Shown: positions 16,827 through 24,343, numbered from the stretch's first letter. The stretch: DNA of 64,000 nucleotides from Salinispora oceanensis (GCF_000383575.1 NZ_KB911579.1:1873387-1937386), one strand, 5' to 3'. Notes: generated by a model from the sequence alone, not told the origin. Translations and numbers: made by a program.

Positions 16827-17303
16827 ATGACGGACGAGATGGTTCCGGGGCATGCTGAGCTCGTCGGATTCCGGCTGCCGGACGGGGTGCTGAAGACGGA
16901 TGCCACGGCGCCGGCCGACGCCGTCGGCTACCGGGCCGGATGCAGCTGCGGCTGGCTCGGCAGCCGGGACTACCCGGTCGCCGACGAGGGACGCTGGCTG
17001 GCCACCGCCGAGTGGAGCGGGCACATCCGGCCCCTCCTGGCCGTCACTCCGCCCGGCTGGCTACTCACCCGCTCCGACACGCTGCGGGAGGGCGTCGCCG
17101 AACTGACAACCACCTGGCCACTACAGGCGCTCGGCATCCTCGCCCAGGTGGAGCGCTGGCAACGGCCCCTCATCGAACAGGCCGTGGCCCAGGCGCGGGC
17201 GACCGGACTCTCCTGGACCGAGATCGGTAACGCGCTCGGCATCAGCCGCCAATCCGCACACGAACGCTTCCGCAACATAGCCCCACCGAAGCCACCCAGC
17301 TAG
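16827..17303 (+). CDS. Small HTH-containing protein, candidate local repressor
   Basis: 158 residues. The N-terminal half has a CSCGW motif and many Trp/Gly residues but no known domain that I can name. The C-terminal ~45 residues form a helix-turn-helix resembling the Fis/sigma type (LSWTEIGNALGISRQSAHER). The promoter suggests a leaderless transcript from inside a perfect palindrome shared with the serine hydrolase, pointing to autoregulation. The stop codon (17301-17303) falls inside a 17-base copy of a transposon end, so the natural C-terminus may have been altered by an insertion. Confidence 0.8.
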   Translation: MTDEMVPGHAELVGFRLPDGVLKTDATAPADAVGYRAGCSCGWLGSRDYPVADEGRWLATAEWSGHIRPLLAVTPPGWLLTRSDTLREGVAELTTTWPLQALGILAQVERWQRPLIEQAVAQARATGLSWTEIGNALGISRQSAHERFRNIAPPKPPS

Positions 17304-17316
17304 TGCCGTGACCACA
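17300..17316. repeat. Lone copy of the IS630-type terminal repeat
   Basis: GCTAGTGCCGTGACCAC here is identical to the outer end of the terminal repeats at 18437-18469 and 18746-18778. Beyond it the match stops. It is probably a leftover end of a related element, and it supplies the stop codon of the preceding gene. Confidence 0.7.
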
Positions 17317-17477
17317 CCTGCCTCGACCGCGCTTGTTGTAGCCCGGTCGCTGCGGCAGGTACGGGAACATACCGGCCAGGTGGATACGGGCGTAGCGGAT
17401 CCAGTGCGTCTCCGATCAGGCGCCGAGCAGGACCTGCGCCACGGCCAGGCAGCCCAGTTCGGAGTCGGTCAACAGCG

Positions 17478-17789
17478 GAGGCAATCGACCAGCGGCTGGC
17501 CGAGGCGGGCCAAGCGTACGCCAAGCGCGAGATCAGTCTCGTCACGCTTAAAGCGATCGAGAAGCGGGCGCGCAACGAGCGGCGAGACCCGAAAGAAGAG
17601 GTTGCCCAGGCGGCGCGGTTGCAGGCGCTGCCGGCGACGACGCCGGAGGAGTTGGCCGAGTGGTGGGTGGACACCCCGCCGGAGCGGCGGCGGGAGATGC
17701 TGACGCTGGTCCTGGAGCGGCACATCGTGAAGCCGGCACGCCGCGCCGGAGTGGTCGAAGCGGACCGGTTGAAATTCGTCTGGAAGTAG
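17478..17789 (+). pseudogene. C-terminal remnant of a serine recombinase
   Basis: An open frame without a start codes for about 103 residues: EAIDQRLAEAG, a charged coiled-coil stretch, EELAEWWVDTPPERRREML and a final VEADRLKFVWK stop. This resembles the C-terminal tail of large serine integrases/resolvases. The catalytic and zinc-ribbon parts are absent upstream. It indicates an old phage or integrative element insertion. I judge it non-functional. Confidence 0.6.
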
Positions 17790-17915
17790 TTGCCACCCGG
17801 GTGTAGCGTTGCGCTCCGGCGAGCGACAAAGGGTGACGCACTGTCCGCAATGCGCGTTACTGTCATCAATAGTAGATACAAAACGAATCCAAATAAAATA
17901 GTTAGGGACGCCTGG

Positions 17916-18155
17916 ATGGACAACTCCGAACGGATCGTATGCTTGAGCTGCGGTCAGGACTGTCAGACGTGGTACCGGGTTCGCGAGGACGGTCGCGTAT
18001 TTCTGCTTTGTCCGGAGTGCGATTCGATCTGGCTGCCCGGCGACGACCGCTACGGTCGACCGACAGGTTTTCTTGACGACCTGTTCGGTCCGCAGCCAAA
18101 GTTCTTCAACGCGTGGGCCCTAATTGAAGAGTGCGACCCACCTCTGCTTGACTAG
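17916..18155 (+). CDS. Small zinc-ribbon-like protein
   Basis: 79 residues from ATG 17916 (an upstream ATG at 17850 is possible). Two Cys pairs, CLSCG and CPEC, spaced as in a zinc ribbon, then acidic and aromatic residues (FLDDLF, NAWALIEECD). Upstream DNA (17855-17910) is clearly AT-richer than its surroundings and may hold the promoter. It looks like a family of short actinomycete proteins of unknown role, sometimes near toxins, so an immunity function is possible but unsupported. It sits inside mobile-element debris. Confidence 0.6.
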   Translation: MDNSERIVCLSCGQDCQTWYRVREDGRVFLLCPECDSIWLPGDDRYGRPTGFLDDLFGPQPKFFNAWALIEECDPPLLD

Positions 18156-18436
18156 TCGCATCACCGACAGGGACGCAGCAAAGTCGTGACGTTTTCTGAC
18201 GCCGCCAGGTGCGCCGTAGTCGCCGGCTACCGCTCATACCTGCGACCACTGAAGGGCTCGCCGACGCGCTGGCAGCAACAGCACTCGTCACCGGCCCCTC
18301 TCAATTCATGCTGTTCTATCAGCCCTTTCGGCTGGACCTTCGATCGCGGACCCGCCTCCGGCGACAACGACATCATTCGCCTGCTGCAGCACCGTCCAGT
18401 CGCTGGCCTGACGACCAGTTTCGACGCCGCCGGCAG

Positions 18437-18778
18437 CTAGTGCCGTGACCACGAACGTTCACGGTGTTGGTTGACACGCCGTCAGGCCTGCCGGCCGGGC
18501 GGTGTCGTGGTGGTCAGGCTGTGGCGGTGGCAGAACTCGTTCGCGTTCGGCGGCTCAGTGACCAGGAGGGTCAGCAGCTACTGAGGATCATTCGTAGAGG
18601 TACCGGCTCGCAGGCCTACCTGCGCTGGCGCAACGCCAACGCCCGCCACCCCGACATCCTCGCCGCCCAACGCCGCGAACGCGCCCGAATCCGCAGCGAA
18701 CGACAACGACGCTGGGGCCAGCCAGCTACCCGAGCAGCCTGACCACAACACCGTGAACGTTCGTGGTCACGGCACTAG
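18437..18778. mobile_element. Internally deleted IS630-family element (MITE-like)
   Basis: A ~340-bp element bounded by perfect 33-bp terminal inverted repeats (18437-18469 and 18746-18778; each outer end reads CTAGTGCCGTGACCACGA) with TA at both tips, the dinucleotide that IS630/Tc1 elements target and duplicate. The interior keeps the two ends of the transposase fused in frame. Without the catalytic middle it cannot move by itself but could be mobilised by a full-length relative. Confidence 0.85.
18521..18742 (+). pseudogene. Fused N- and C-terminal pieces of an IS630 transposase
   Basis: A 73-codon frame (GTG start) begins like the N-terminus of IS630-type transposases (VRVRRLSDQEGQQLLRIIRR) and jumps within a few residues to the typical C-terminal end (YLRWRNANARHPDILAAQRR). 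The DDE catalytic core (~250 residues) is missing. The frame is intact across the junction, so a short DNA-binding peptide could in theory be made. Confidence 0.75.
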
Positions 18779-19013
18779 CCGACATCTCGGCTCTACTGAC
18801 GGGCTCCAGGAAGTCGCGGACGTGGATGGCCACGTGGTGTTGAGGTCAGGTCGATGCCGTTGGGGTCAGTCCCGTTCCCGGCGCTGCAGCGCCCACCGGT
18901 TGAAAATCCGCCGAGCCACCCGCGACCGCGCGGACCGAAAGAGACCGACGCGACAGGTGAGGCTCGATAAACACACGTATGATTATCCCGGCCGGCGGCG
19001 GCCGATCGGGGGT
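18779..19013. other. Intergenic region without a supported gene
   Basis: About 235 bases between the mobile element and the terminator hairpin. Base composition is uneven (AT-richer at 18965-18990). Frames in it lack ribosome sites and normal codon bias. Confidence 0.5.
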
Positions 19014-19059
19014 GCCCGGCGGGCCAGCGGAGATAGCTCACTCCGCCGGCCCGCCGGGC
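19014..19059 (-). terminator. Strong hairpin after the SCO5389-like gene
   Basis: An 18-19 bp stem with one mismatch (arms at 19014-19032 and 19041-19059, loop of about eight bases) lies 11 bases past the stop of the minus-strand gene. No T-run; a typical actinomycete stem terminator. Confidence 0.8.
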
Positions 19060-19069
19060 AGCAACCGGA

Positions 19070-19462
19070 TCAACAGTTGCGCAGCTCGGGAGACTGGTTG
19101 AGCAGCTGACCGCGGACGGAGATGAAGCGGCGATAGGTTTCTGAGTCCACTGCAGAGTGTCGGAACGCCGCGACCCGGTGACAGTTCTGGAAGGCCAGCT
19201 TGACACCGAAGTGACGCTCGAGGCTGGACCGGATGGCATCACTGGCCAGCGCGCGCAGGAGCTGACCCCGCTCCTCCTCGGTCGGCGGCGGGACGACGTT
19301 GTCGGCGAACTCGGCGTCGGAGGACGCCAACTCCGCCGCCACCCGGCTGACGGTCTGCCAGGCGTACGGCAGGGAGTCGCGGACGCAGGAGACGAAGGCG
19401 TCGTCGTCAACTGGGCCCGACTCGGCGGAGCGCAACAGGTCCGGTGGCACGGTGAGAGACAT
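19070..19462 (-). CDS. SCO5389-family conserved protein
   Basis: 130 residues from the ATG at 19462 (GAGGAGG upstream). It matches the actinomycete family named after Streptomyces SCO5389: FVSCVRDSLPYAWQ, AEFADNVVPPPTEEERGQLL, LASDAIRSSLERHFGVKLAF, QNCHRVAAF and the conserved end RGQLLNQSPE. No function is established for the family. The upstream region contains a palindrome resembling Fur/Zur boxes (19476-19496), which would make the gene metal-responsive. Confidence 0.85.
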   Translation of the reverse strand: MSLTVPPDLLRSAESGPVDDDAFVSCVRDSLPYAWQTVSRVAAELASSDAEFADNVVPPPTEEERGQLLRALASDAIRSSLERHFGVKLAFQNCHRVAAFRHSAVDSETYRRFISVRGQLLNQSPELRNC

Positions 19463-19475
19463 GATCCTCCTCGAG

Positions 19476-19496
19476 TGACAATGATCATGGTTTTCA
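19476..19496 (-). promoter_or_regulatory. Fur/Zur-like box before the SCO5389-like gene
   Basis: A 21-bp imperfect palindrome with halves TGACAATGAT and ATGGTTTTCA around a central C (7 of 10 half-site positions symmetric), similar to actinobacterial Zur/Fur boxes. It lies 14 bases upstream of the start codon. Assignment by eye only. Confidence 0.4.
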
Positions 19497-19624
19497 TTAC
19501 CGTTGCGTGCTGAGCACACCACGCAACGTCCACCACGTCAATGACGCCACCGGGTGGGCTCGGTCGGAATCGGCCGATTCGCGCTTCATGGCGTGCCCAC
19601 CGCAGCCCGTTTGACAGCGCTGCT

Positions 19625-19760
19625 CGCACCGGCTCAGACTGTCGCGACAACTCAACCCCAACGCGTGTGTGCGGGGGAAGTCCGGTCAAAGTCCGGCGCT
19701 GGCCCGCAACGGTAGGCCGTCGAGATGCATCCCGACGGCGAGCCCGAATACCCGCCACGC
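19625..19760 (+). promoter_or_regulatory. Cobalamin riboswitch 1 (before the first DUF4430 gene)
   Basis: The conserved core is GGGGGAAGTCCGGTCAAAGT (19672-19691) followed by GCGCTGGCCCGCAACGGTAG, and the B12 box is GCGAGCCCGAATACCCGCC (19738-19756). The aptamer looks shorter than the nrdA one. A hairpin downstream (19792-19812, 8-bp stem) may be the expression platform. It should lower expression of the gene at 19873 when cobalamin is plentiful. The 5' edge is approximate. Confidence 0.88.
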
Positions 19761-19872
19761 TCGCGCATCCCTACCCACCCGTCGTGGCCCACGGGTCGGA
19801 GGCCCCGACCCGACGTTGACCAGCAGCGGCCGGCCCGGGTTCTGACGACCGCAGGGCGGAAAGGCACTCCTG

Positions 19873-20364
19873 ATGGTCGTGTCCCACCTCCGAAACACCG
19901 TCCGCACCCGCGTCGCCGGCCTGTTGGCCGCCGCCGTCGCCGGGATCGCCCTGACCGCTGTCGAGCCCGCCCCCCAGGCCGCGCGCGCCGACGCCTGTGC
20001 CGGCACCACGGGCGTCACCGTCGTGATCGACTTCACCGCGTTCGGTGGCGACGTCGAGGTCGCCTGCGCCCCCGGCGACCCGGACACCGGGCTGGCCGCC
20101 ATCCAGGACGCCGGCTTCGCCGTCGAGGGCACCCTCCGATGGGGACTTGCCTTCGTCTGCCGACTCGGCGGCCTGCCCACCCCGGATGTCGAGCCCTGCA
20201 TCGACACCCCGCAGGCCAGCGGATACTGGTCGTACTGGCACGCGCCCCGGGGCGGTGACTGGGAATACAGCGACAAGGGCGTGCTCAACTACGACCCGGC
20301 CCCGGGCAGCGTCGAGGGCTGGTCCTACGGCGCCAGCGAGCCGCCGAGCATCCCCGCCCCCTGA
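19873..20364 (+). CDS. Secreted DUF4430 (transcobalamin beta-domain-like) protein
   Basis: 163 residues: an N-terminal signal peptide (RTRVAGLLAAAVAGIALTAV, cleavage near ARA-DA), then one DUF4430 domain with GVTVVIDFTAFGG, DTGLAAIQDAGF, and the conserved end GYWSYWHAPRGGDWEYSDKG. DUF4430 is the domain that forms the C-terminal beta lobe of intrinsic factor and transcobalamin, the part that closes over bound B12. There is no membrane anchor, so the protein is released or held by partners. GGAAAGG precedes the ATG. It stands between two cobalamin riboswitches, which supports a B12 role; binding itself is an inference. Confidence 0.85.
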   Translation: MVVSHLRNTVRTRVAGLLAAAVAGIALTAVEPAPQAARADACAGTTGVTVVIDFTAFGGDVEVACAPGDPDTGLAAIQDAGFAVEGTLRWGLAFVCRLGGLPTPDVEPCIDTPQASGYWSYWHAPRGGDWEYSDKGVLNYDPAPGSVEGWSYGASEPPSIPAP

Positions 20365-20436
20365 GCCACACCGACGGTGTGACCAGTGGCGCACCTGGGT
20401 GCTCGTCTCGGGCTCTGGCGTCGTCGCACGCCTGGG

Positions 20437-20575
20437 CGATACGGTGACGGGCGCCCGGTGCACACCGGGGCACAACTGCATAAGTCCCGCGTGGGGGAAA
20501 GCCGGTGCGACGCCGGCGCTGACCCGCAGCCGTGAGCGAAAGAACCCTTTCGCGAGCCGGAATGCCCCGCCCGGG
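20437..20575 (+). promoter_or_regulatory. Cobalamin riboswitch 2 (before the ECF operon)
   Basis: Conserved elements in order: GGGGGAAAGCCGGTGCGACG, CGCTGACCCGCAGCCGTGAG, and the B12 box GCGAGCCGGAATGCCCCGCC (20553-20572). An intrinsic terminator follows at 20637-20669, so control is probably premature termination. A 13-base piece GAAGTCCGGTCAA from riboswitch 1 recurs downstream at about 20610, perhaps a trace of duplication. Confidence 0.9.
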
Positions 20576-20636
20576 ACGAGCGGCTTCCACTGTCGAGGTC
20601 TACAGGGTGAAGTCCGGTCAAGCCGAGGTCCGTCCA

Positions 20637-20669
20637 CCCCGCTCACCGCAGCACGCGGAGCGGGGTTTT
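20637..20669 (+). terminator. Riboswitch-linked intrinsic terminator
   Basis: Stem CCCCGCTC (20637-20644) with GAGCGGGG (20658-20665), followed by TTTTCGTT. It lies between the riboswitch 2 aptamer and the operon start (20726). This is the only hairpin in the locus with a proper T-run, fitting a transcription-attenuation switch. Confidence 0.85.
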
Positions 20670-20725
20670 CGTTCCCCGGGGTGCTTGCCGGAGCTCACCG
20701 ACTCCGCTACGAAAGGCACCCCCTC

Positions 20726-22222
20726 ATGGCCCTGTCCCGGCGCCTCGCCACCGGTCTCGGCGTGGCCGCGGCAACCACTCTCGCCGCGGTAGCCGCCGCT
20801 CCCCCAACCGTGGGGGCGGCACCCGACCCGGACCACGCCGCCGCGGCCAGCGCGGCCGCGTCCTGGCTGGCCGACGAGTTCACCGACGGCGTCCTGCCCG
20901 GCCCGTTCGCCCCGGAGGACTGGGGGCTGACCATCGACGGCCTCCTCGCGCTCACCGCCACCGGGGTGGACCTGTCGACCCAGCAGGCGGCGACCGCCCA
21001 GGTCGCGGCGAACGTACGCGCCTACAACAGCTACGACCACTGGGGCATTGAGGGCTTCACCGACGGCGGGGCGACCGCGAAGCTGCTCTACGCCGCCTCC
21101 GCCGCCAACGCCGACCCCACCGACTTCGGCGGCTACGATCTACGGACCGAGACCCTGTCGCTGCTCGCCGGAGCGGATACCGACCACCAGCGGGGACGGA
21201 TCACCAGCCGGACCACCCCGCAGACCGGCGCAGACCCCAGCAACACCTTCGACCAGTCCTTCGCCGTGCTGGGCCTGACCCGCAGCGGCGGCGTCCCGCA
21301 GGACGCGGTGGACTTCCTCATCCGGCAGCAGTGCGCGGCGGGCGGCTTCCGCCTCTACCCGGACATCGCCGGCGAGCCCTCGCCGTCCTGCGACGAGGAG
21401 CCCGACGCCACCCTTGATGTCGACTCGACCGCGATGGCCGTGCAGGCGCTGCTGAGCGCCGCCGAGGCCGGTGCCACCGGCGCGGGCGACGCGGCCGACG
21501 CGGGCGCGGACTGGCTGGTGTCCCAGCAGCACGCCGACGGATCGTTCGAAGGCTCCGGACCGACCCCCGGGAAGAACTCCAACAGCACCGGCCTGGCCGG
21601 GCAGGCGCTCGCGGCGGCCGGCCGGGACCCGGCGGCCGCCGAGGCGGCGGTGGCGCTGGCCGCGCTCCAGCTGACCGCGGCCAACGGCGGGGCGGCTGCC
21701 GCGGAGGCGGGTGCCATCGCCTACAACACCGACGGGCTCGCCGCCGCCGTCGCCAACGGGCTCGCCGACAACGACCGGGACCAGTGGCGTCGGGCCACCG
21801 CCCAGGCGCTGCTCGGGCTCGCCCAGGTGCCGCTGGGTCGCATCGGCCTCGACCCGCTGCCAACCGGGCAGCCCACCCCGACCGGCACCGCCTCGCCGAC
21901 CGCGTCACCCACCGCCTCGCCGACCGCCACCGGATCGCCGACACCGACCGGTACCGCCAGCCCGACGCCGAGCGCCACCGTCAGTCCGACGCCGAGCGCC
22001 ACCGGGACCGTCCCGTCGGCGACACCCTCCGCCACCACCGCGCCGCCGACCACCACCGCGTCGCCGACCAGCAGCGCTCCGGTGACGCCGACGTCGAACA
22101 CCTCCAGCCTGGGTGGGCTGCCCACCACCGGCGCCGCGATCACCAGCTACGTGCTGCTCGCGGTGTTGCTGCTCGGTGGGGGCGTGGGGCTGCTCATTCT
22201 CGCCCGTCGGCGGGCGAATTGA
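20726..22222 (+). CDS. Cell-wall-anchored alpha/alpha-barrel protein, intrinsic-factor alpha-domain-like
   Basis: 498 residues. Signal peptide (LATGLGVAAATTLAAVAAAP), then ~330 residues of helical repeats of the prenyltransferase/squalene-cyclase-like barrel (FTDGGATAKLLYAASAANA, DVDSTAMAVQALLSAAEA, NSTGLAGQALAAAG). The same fold forms the B12-binding alpha domain of intrinsic factor and transcobalamin. No DXDD catalytic motif of terpene cyclases is present. A Thr/Pro/Ser-rich stalk (about 385-460) leads to LPTTG at 465, a membrane helix and RRR: a sortase-anchored surface protein. GAAAGG precedes the ATG. It is the first gene of the riboswitch-controlled ECF operon. Role in B12 capture is inferred from fold, partner and regulation. 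Confidence 0.85.
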   Translation: MALSRRLATGLGVAAATTLAAVAAAPPTVGAAPDPDHAAAASAAASWLADEFTDGVLPGPFAPEDWGLTIDGLLALTATGVDLSTQQAATAQVAANVRAYNSYDHWGIEGFTDGGATAKLLYAASAANADPTDFGGYDLRTETLSLLAGADTDHQRGRITSRTTPQTGADPSNTFDQSFAVLGLTRSGGVPQDAVDFLIRQQCAAGGFRLYPDIAGEPSPSCDEEPDATLDVDSTAMAVQALLSAAEAGATGAGDAADAGADWLVSQQHADGSFEGSGPTPGKNSNSTGLAGQALAAAGRDPAAAEAAVALAALQLTAANGGAAAAEAGAIAYNTDGLAAAVANGLADNDRDQWRRATAQALLGLAQVPLGRIGLDPLPTGQPTPTGTASPTASPTASPTATGSPTPTGTASPTPSATVSPTPSATGTVPSATPSATTAPPTTTASPTSSAPVTPTSNTSSLGGLPTTGAAITSYVLLAVLLLGGGVGLLILARRRAN

Positions 22223-23202
22223 GCCGCCGGACACTCCGCGGCGCGGCGGCCGTCGCCCTGGTCGCCGCCGGCTCGGTGATCGGGCCGGGGAGCCCGGTGG
22301 CGGCCGCCGGGTCCGCCGGCTACTGCCCGGACGCCGCCGGGGTCACCGTCGTGGTCGACTTCAACGAACTCGGGGGCGGGACCGTGGTCCGCTGCGCCCC
22401 CGGCAGCCAGGCCACTGGGCTGGCCGCGCTGAAGAGTGCCGGCTTCCAGATCACCGGCACGCTGCGCTGGGGCGAGGGATTCATCTGCCGGATCGAGGGC
22501 AAACCGTCGGCGGACGCGGAAAAGTGTGTCGACACGCCGCCGGCCAGCGCCTACTGGTCGTACTGGCACGCCCCGAACGGGGGCAGCTGGACCTACAGCG
22601 ACAAGGGGGTGCTGAACCGTACGCCCCCGGCGGGAAGCTTCGAGGGCTGGTCGTTCTCCCTCAACCGCGACCCCAACGACGCCCCCCGCCCGGGGGTAAC
22701 CCCGAGCCGCCCCGCACCGCCGCCGCCACCGCCCGCCTCGCCACCGGCACCGCCGGCAAGCGACGTACCGGTGGCACCGCCGCCGGCGGGCGGGGATGGC
22801 GCGCCGCCACCCGCCGACGGCGGTCAACCCGGTGCCGCCGATCCAGGCCAGCACGGGGCGACGGACGGCGGCCAGCCCGGTGCCGCCGATCCGGGCCAGC
22901 CCGGTGCGGCGGATGGTGGCCAGCCCGGTGCCGCCGGCGGGCCGGCCCAGACCGCTGGCCCGTCGACTTCGGCCGCCGCCACACCGACGGCCAGCGCGGC
23001 CGGCCTTCCGTCCCCGGAGACTGCCACCGCCTCAGCCCAGCAAGGCTCCGCCGACGAGCCCGTGCTGACCGACGCCGTCGCCGCCCGCGAGGAGGGGGGC
23101 GTGCCGCTGGGCACGCTGACCGGGGTGCTGCTGCTGGCCATGCTGACCGCCGGAGGCCTGGTCGCTGCCCGGCGACGGCGGGCCGCCGACCCAGATGACT
23201 GA
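22219..23202 (+). CDS. Membrane-anchored DUF4430 protein
   Basis: 327 residues starting at a TTG that overlaps the previous stop (TTGA). Signal peptide, then a DUF4430 domain very like that at 19873 (GVTVVVDFNELGGG, ATGLAALKSAGFQITG, YWSYWHAPNGGSWTYSDKGV). Next comes a Pro-rich linker with near-repeats of GGQPGAADPGQPGAAD (DNA repeats about 22810-22945), and a C-terminal membrane helix with RRRR. With the preceding alpha-domain-like protein it would make the two lobes found in one chain in intrinsic factor, here as two surface-tethered chains. Coupled translation suggests equal amounts. Confidence 0.85.
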   Translation: MSRRTLRGAAAVALVAAGSVIGPGSPVAAAGSAGYCPDAAGVTVVVDFNELGGGTVVRCAPGSQATGLAALKSAGFQITGTLRWGEGFICRIEGKPSADAEKCVDTPPASAYWSYWHAPNGGSWTYSDKGVLNRTPPAGSFEGWSFSLNRDPNDAPRPGVTPSRPAPPPPPPASPPAPPASDVPVAPPPAGGDGAPPPADGGQPGAADPGQHGATDGGQPGAADPGQPGAADGGQPGAAGGPAQTAGPSTSAAATPTASAAGLPSPETATASAQQGSADEPVLTDAVAAREEGGVPLGTLTGVLLLAMLTAGGLVAARRRRAADPDD

Positions 23203-24343
23203 CGCCGCGGTGGACCGCTCCACGACCGCCGATCGGTGGTCGGCCCGCTGGTCCGCCTGGCGACTGCCCCGCGGGCTGCACCCGGGCGCCTGGTGGCTGT
23301 GGGCGCTGGGGCTGGCCACCGCGGCCAGCCACACCACCAACCCGCTGGGGCTCACCCTGCTGGTCGCGGTCGCCGCGCTGGTGGTCGTACAGCGACGCGG
23401 GCACGCCCCCTGGGCGCTGGCGTTCCGGATGTACGTCTGGCTCGGTGTGGTGATCGTCGCGATGCGGGTGGTGTTCCGGATCGTCTTCGGCGGCGGGCAG
23501 GGCGAGTACGTGCTGGTCCGGTTGCCGGAGATCCCGCTGCCGGAGTGGGCGGCCGGTATCCGACTGCTCGGGCCGGTCGCCGCCGAGCAGGTCCTCGGTG
23601 GCTTCTACGACGGGCTGCGGTTGGCGACGATGCTGATCTGCCTGGGGGCGGCGAACGCCCTGGCTAACCCGAAGCGGCTCCTCAAGGCCGTACCGGGAGC
23701 GTTGTACGCGGTGGGCACGGCGGTGGTGGTCGCCCTGTCGGTCGCCCCGCAGCTGGTGGAGAGTGTGCTGCGGGTCCGGCGGGCCCGCCGGCTGCGGGGT
23801 GCGTCCGGGCGGGGGACGCGGGCGTTCCGGGGGGTCGCGCTGCCGGTGTTGGCCGACGCGTTGGACCGGTCGCTGGCGCTGGCCGCGGCGATGGACTCGC
23901 GTGGCTACGGCCGGACCGCGGCGGTCCCCGCCGGGCAGCGGGCGGTCACCGGCACGCTGGTCCTCGGCGGCCTGCTCGGGGTCTGCGCCGGCACCTACGG
24001 GCTGCTCGACACCGTCGGCCCCGGCTATCTGGGGCTGCCGCTGCTCCTCGCCGGGCTGGCCGCCGCCGTGGGCGGCATGCTGCTGGCCGGCCGCCGGGTC
24101 CGCCGCAGCCGCTACCGGCCGGACCGCTGGCGGCTGGCCGAGCTGCTCGTGGCCGGGTGTGGGATCGCCGCGGCCGGCCTGACCGTGCTGGCCGGCACGG
24201 CCGACCCGGAGCTGCTCTACCCCCCGGTCAGCCCGCTCACCTGGCCCGAGCTGACCCCCATGCTGCTGCTCGCCGTCGCCGTCGCGGCCGTACCGGCCTG
24301 GCTCGCGCCGCCGCCGACACCTGTCCCGAGAGATCACACATGA
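23195..24343 (+). CDS. ecfT: ECF transporter transmembrane subunit (EcfT)
   Basis: 382 residues, CbiQ/EcfT family. Several membrane helices; the coupling helix with the signature arginines is visible (ESVLRVRRARRLRGASG and MDSRGYGRTA). EcfT links the substrate-binding S component to the ATPases. The ATG lies within the last codons of the DUF4430 gene (8-base overlap), and the stop overlaps the EcfA start. The length is above the usual ~260 residues; extra helices at the C-terminus (about 250-380) may represent a fused segment of unknown role. Confidence 0.92.
   Translation: MTDAAVDRSTTADRWSARWSAWRLPRGLHPGAWWLWALGLATAASHTTNPLGLTLLVAVAALVVVQRRGHAPWALAFRMYVWLGVVIVAMRVVFRIVFGGGQGEYVLVRLPEIPLPEWAAGIRLLGPVAAEQVLGGFYDGLRLATMLICLGAANALANPKRLLKAVPGALYAVGTAVVVALSVAPQLVESVLRVRRARRLRGASGRGTRAFRGVALPVLADALDRSLALAAAMDSRGYGRTAAVPAGQRAVTGTLVLGGLLGVCAGTYGLLDTVGPGYLGLPLLLAGLAAAVGGMLLAGRRVRRSRYRPDRWRLAELLVAGCGIAAAGLTVLAGTADPELLYPPVSPLTWPELTPMLLLAVAVAAVPAWLAPPPTPVPRDHT

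Noticed and set aside
18186..18440. 84-codon plus-strand gene between the zinc-ribbon protein and the IS630 derivative
   Set aside because: No ribosome site, atypical codon use, and its stop falls in the transposon end.
20726..22222. Squalene-hopene or terpene cyclase
   Set aside because: The helical repeats fit the shared barrel fold, but the DXDD catalytic motif is missing, and the protein is exported, wall-anchored and B12-riboswitch-controlled.
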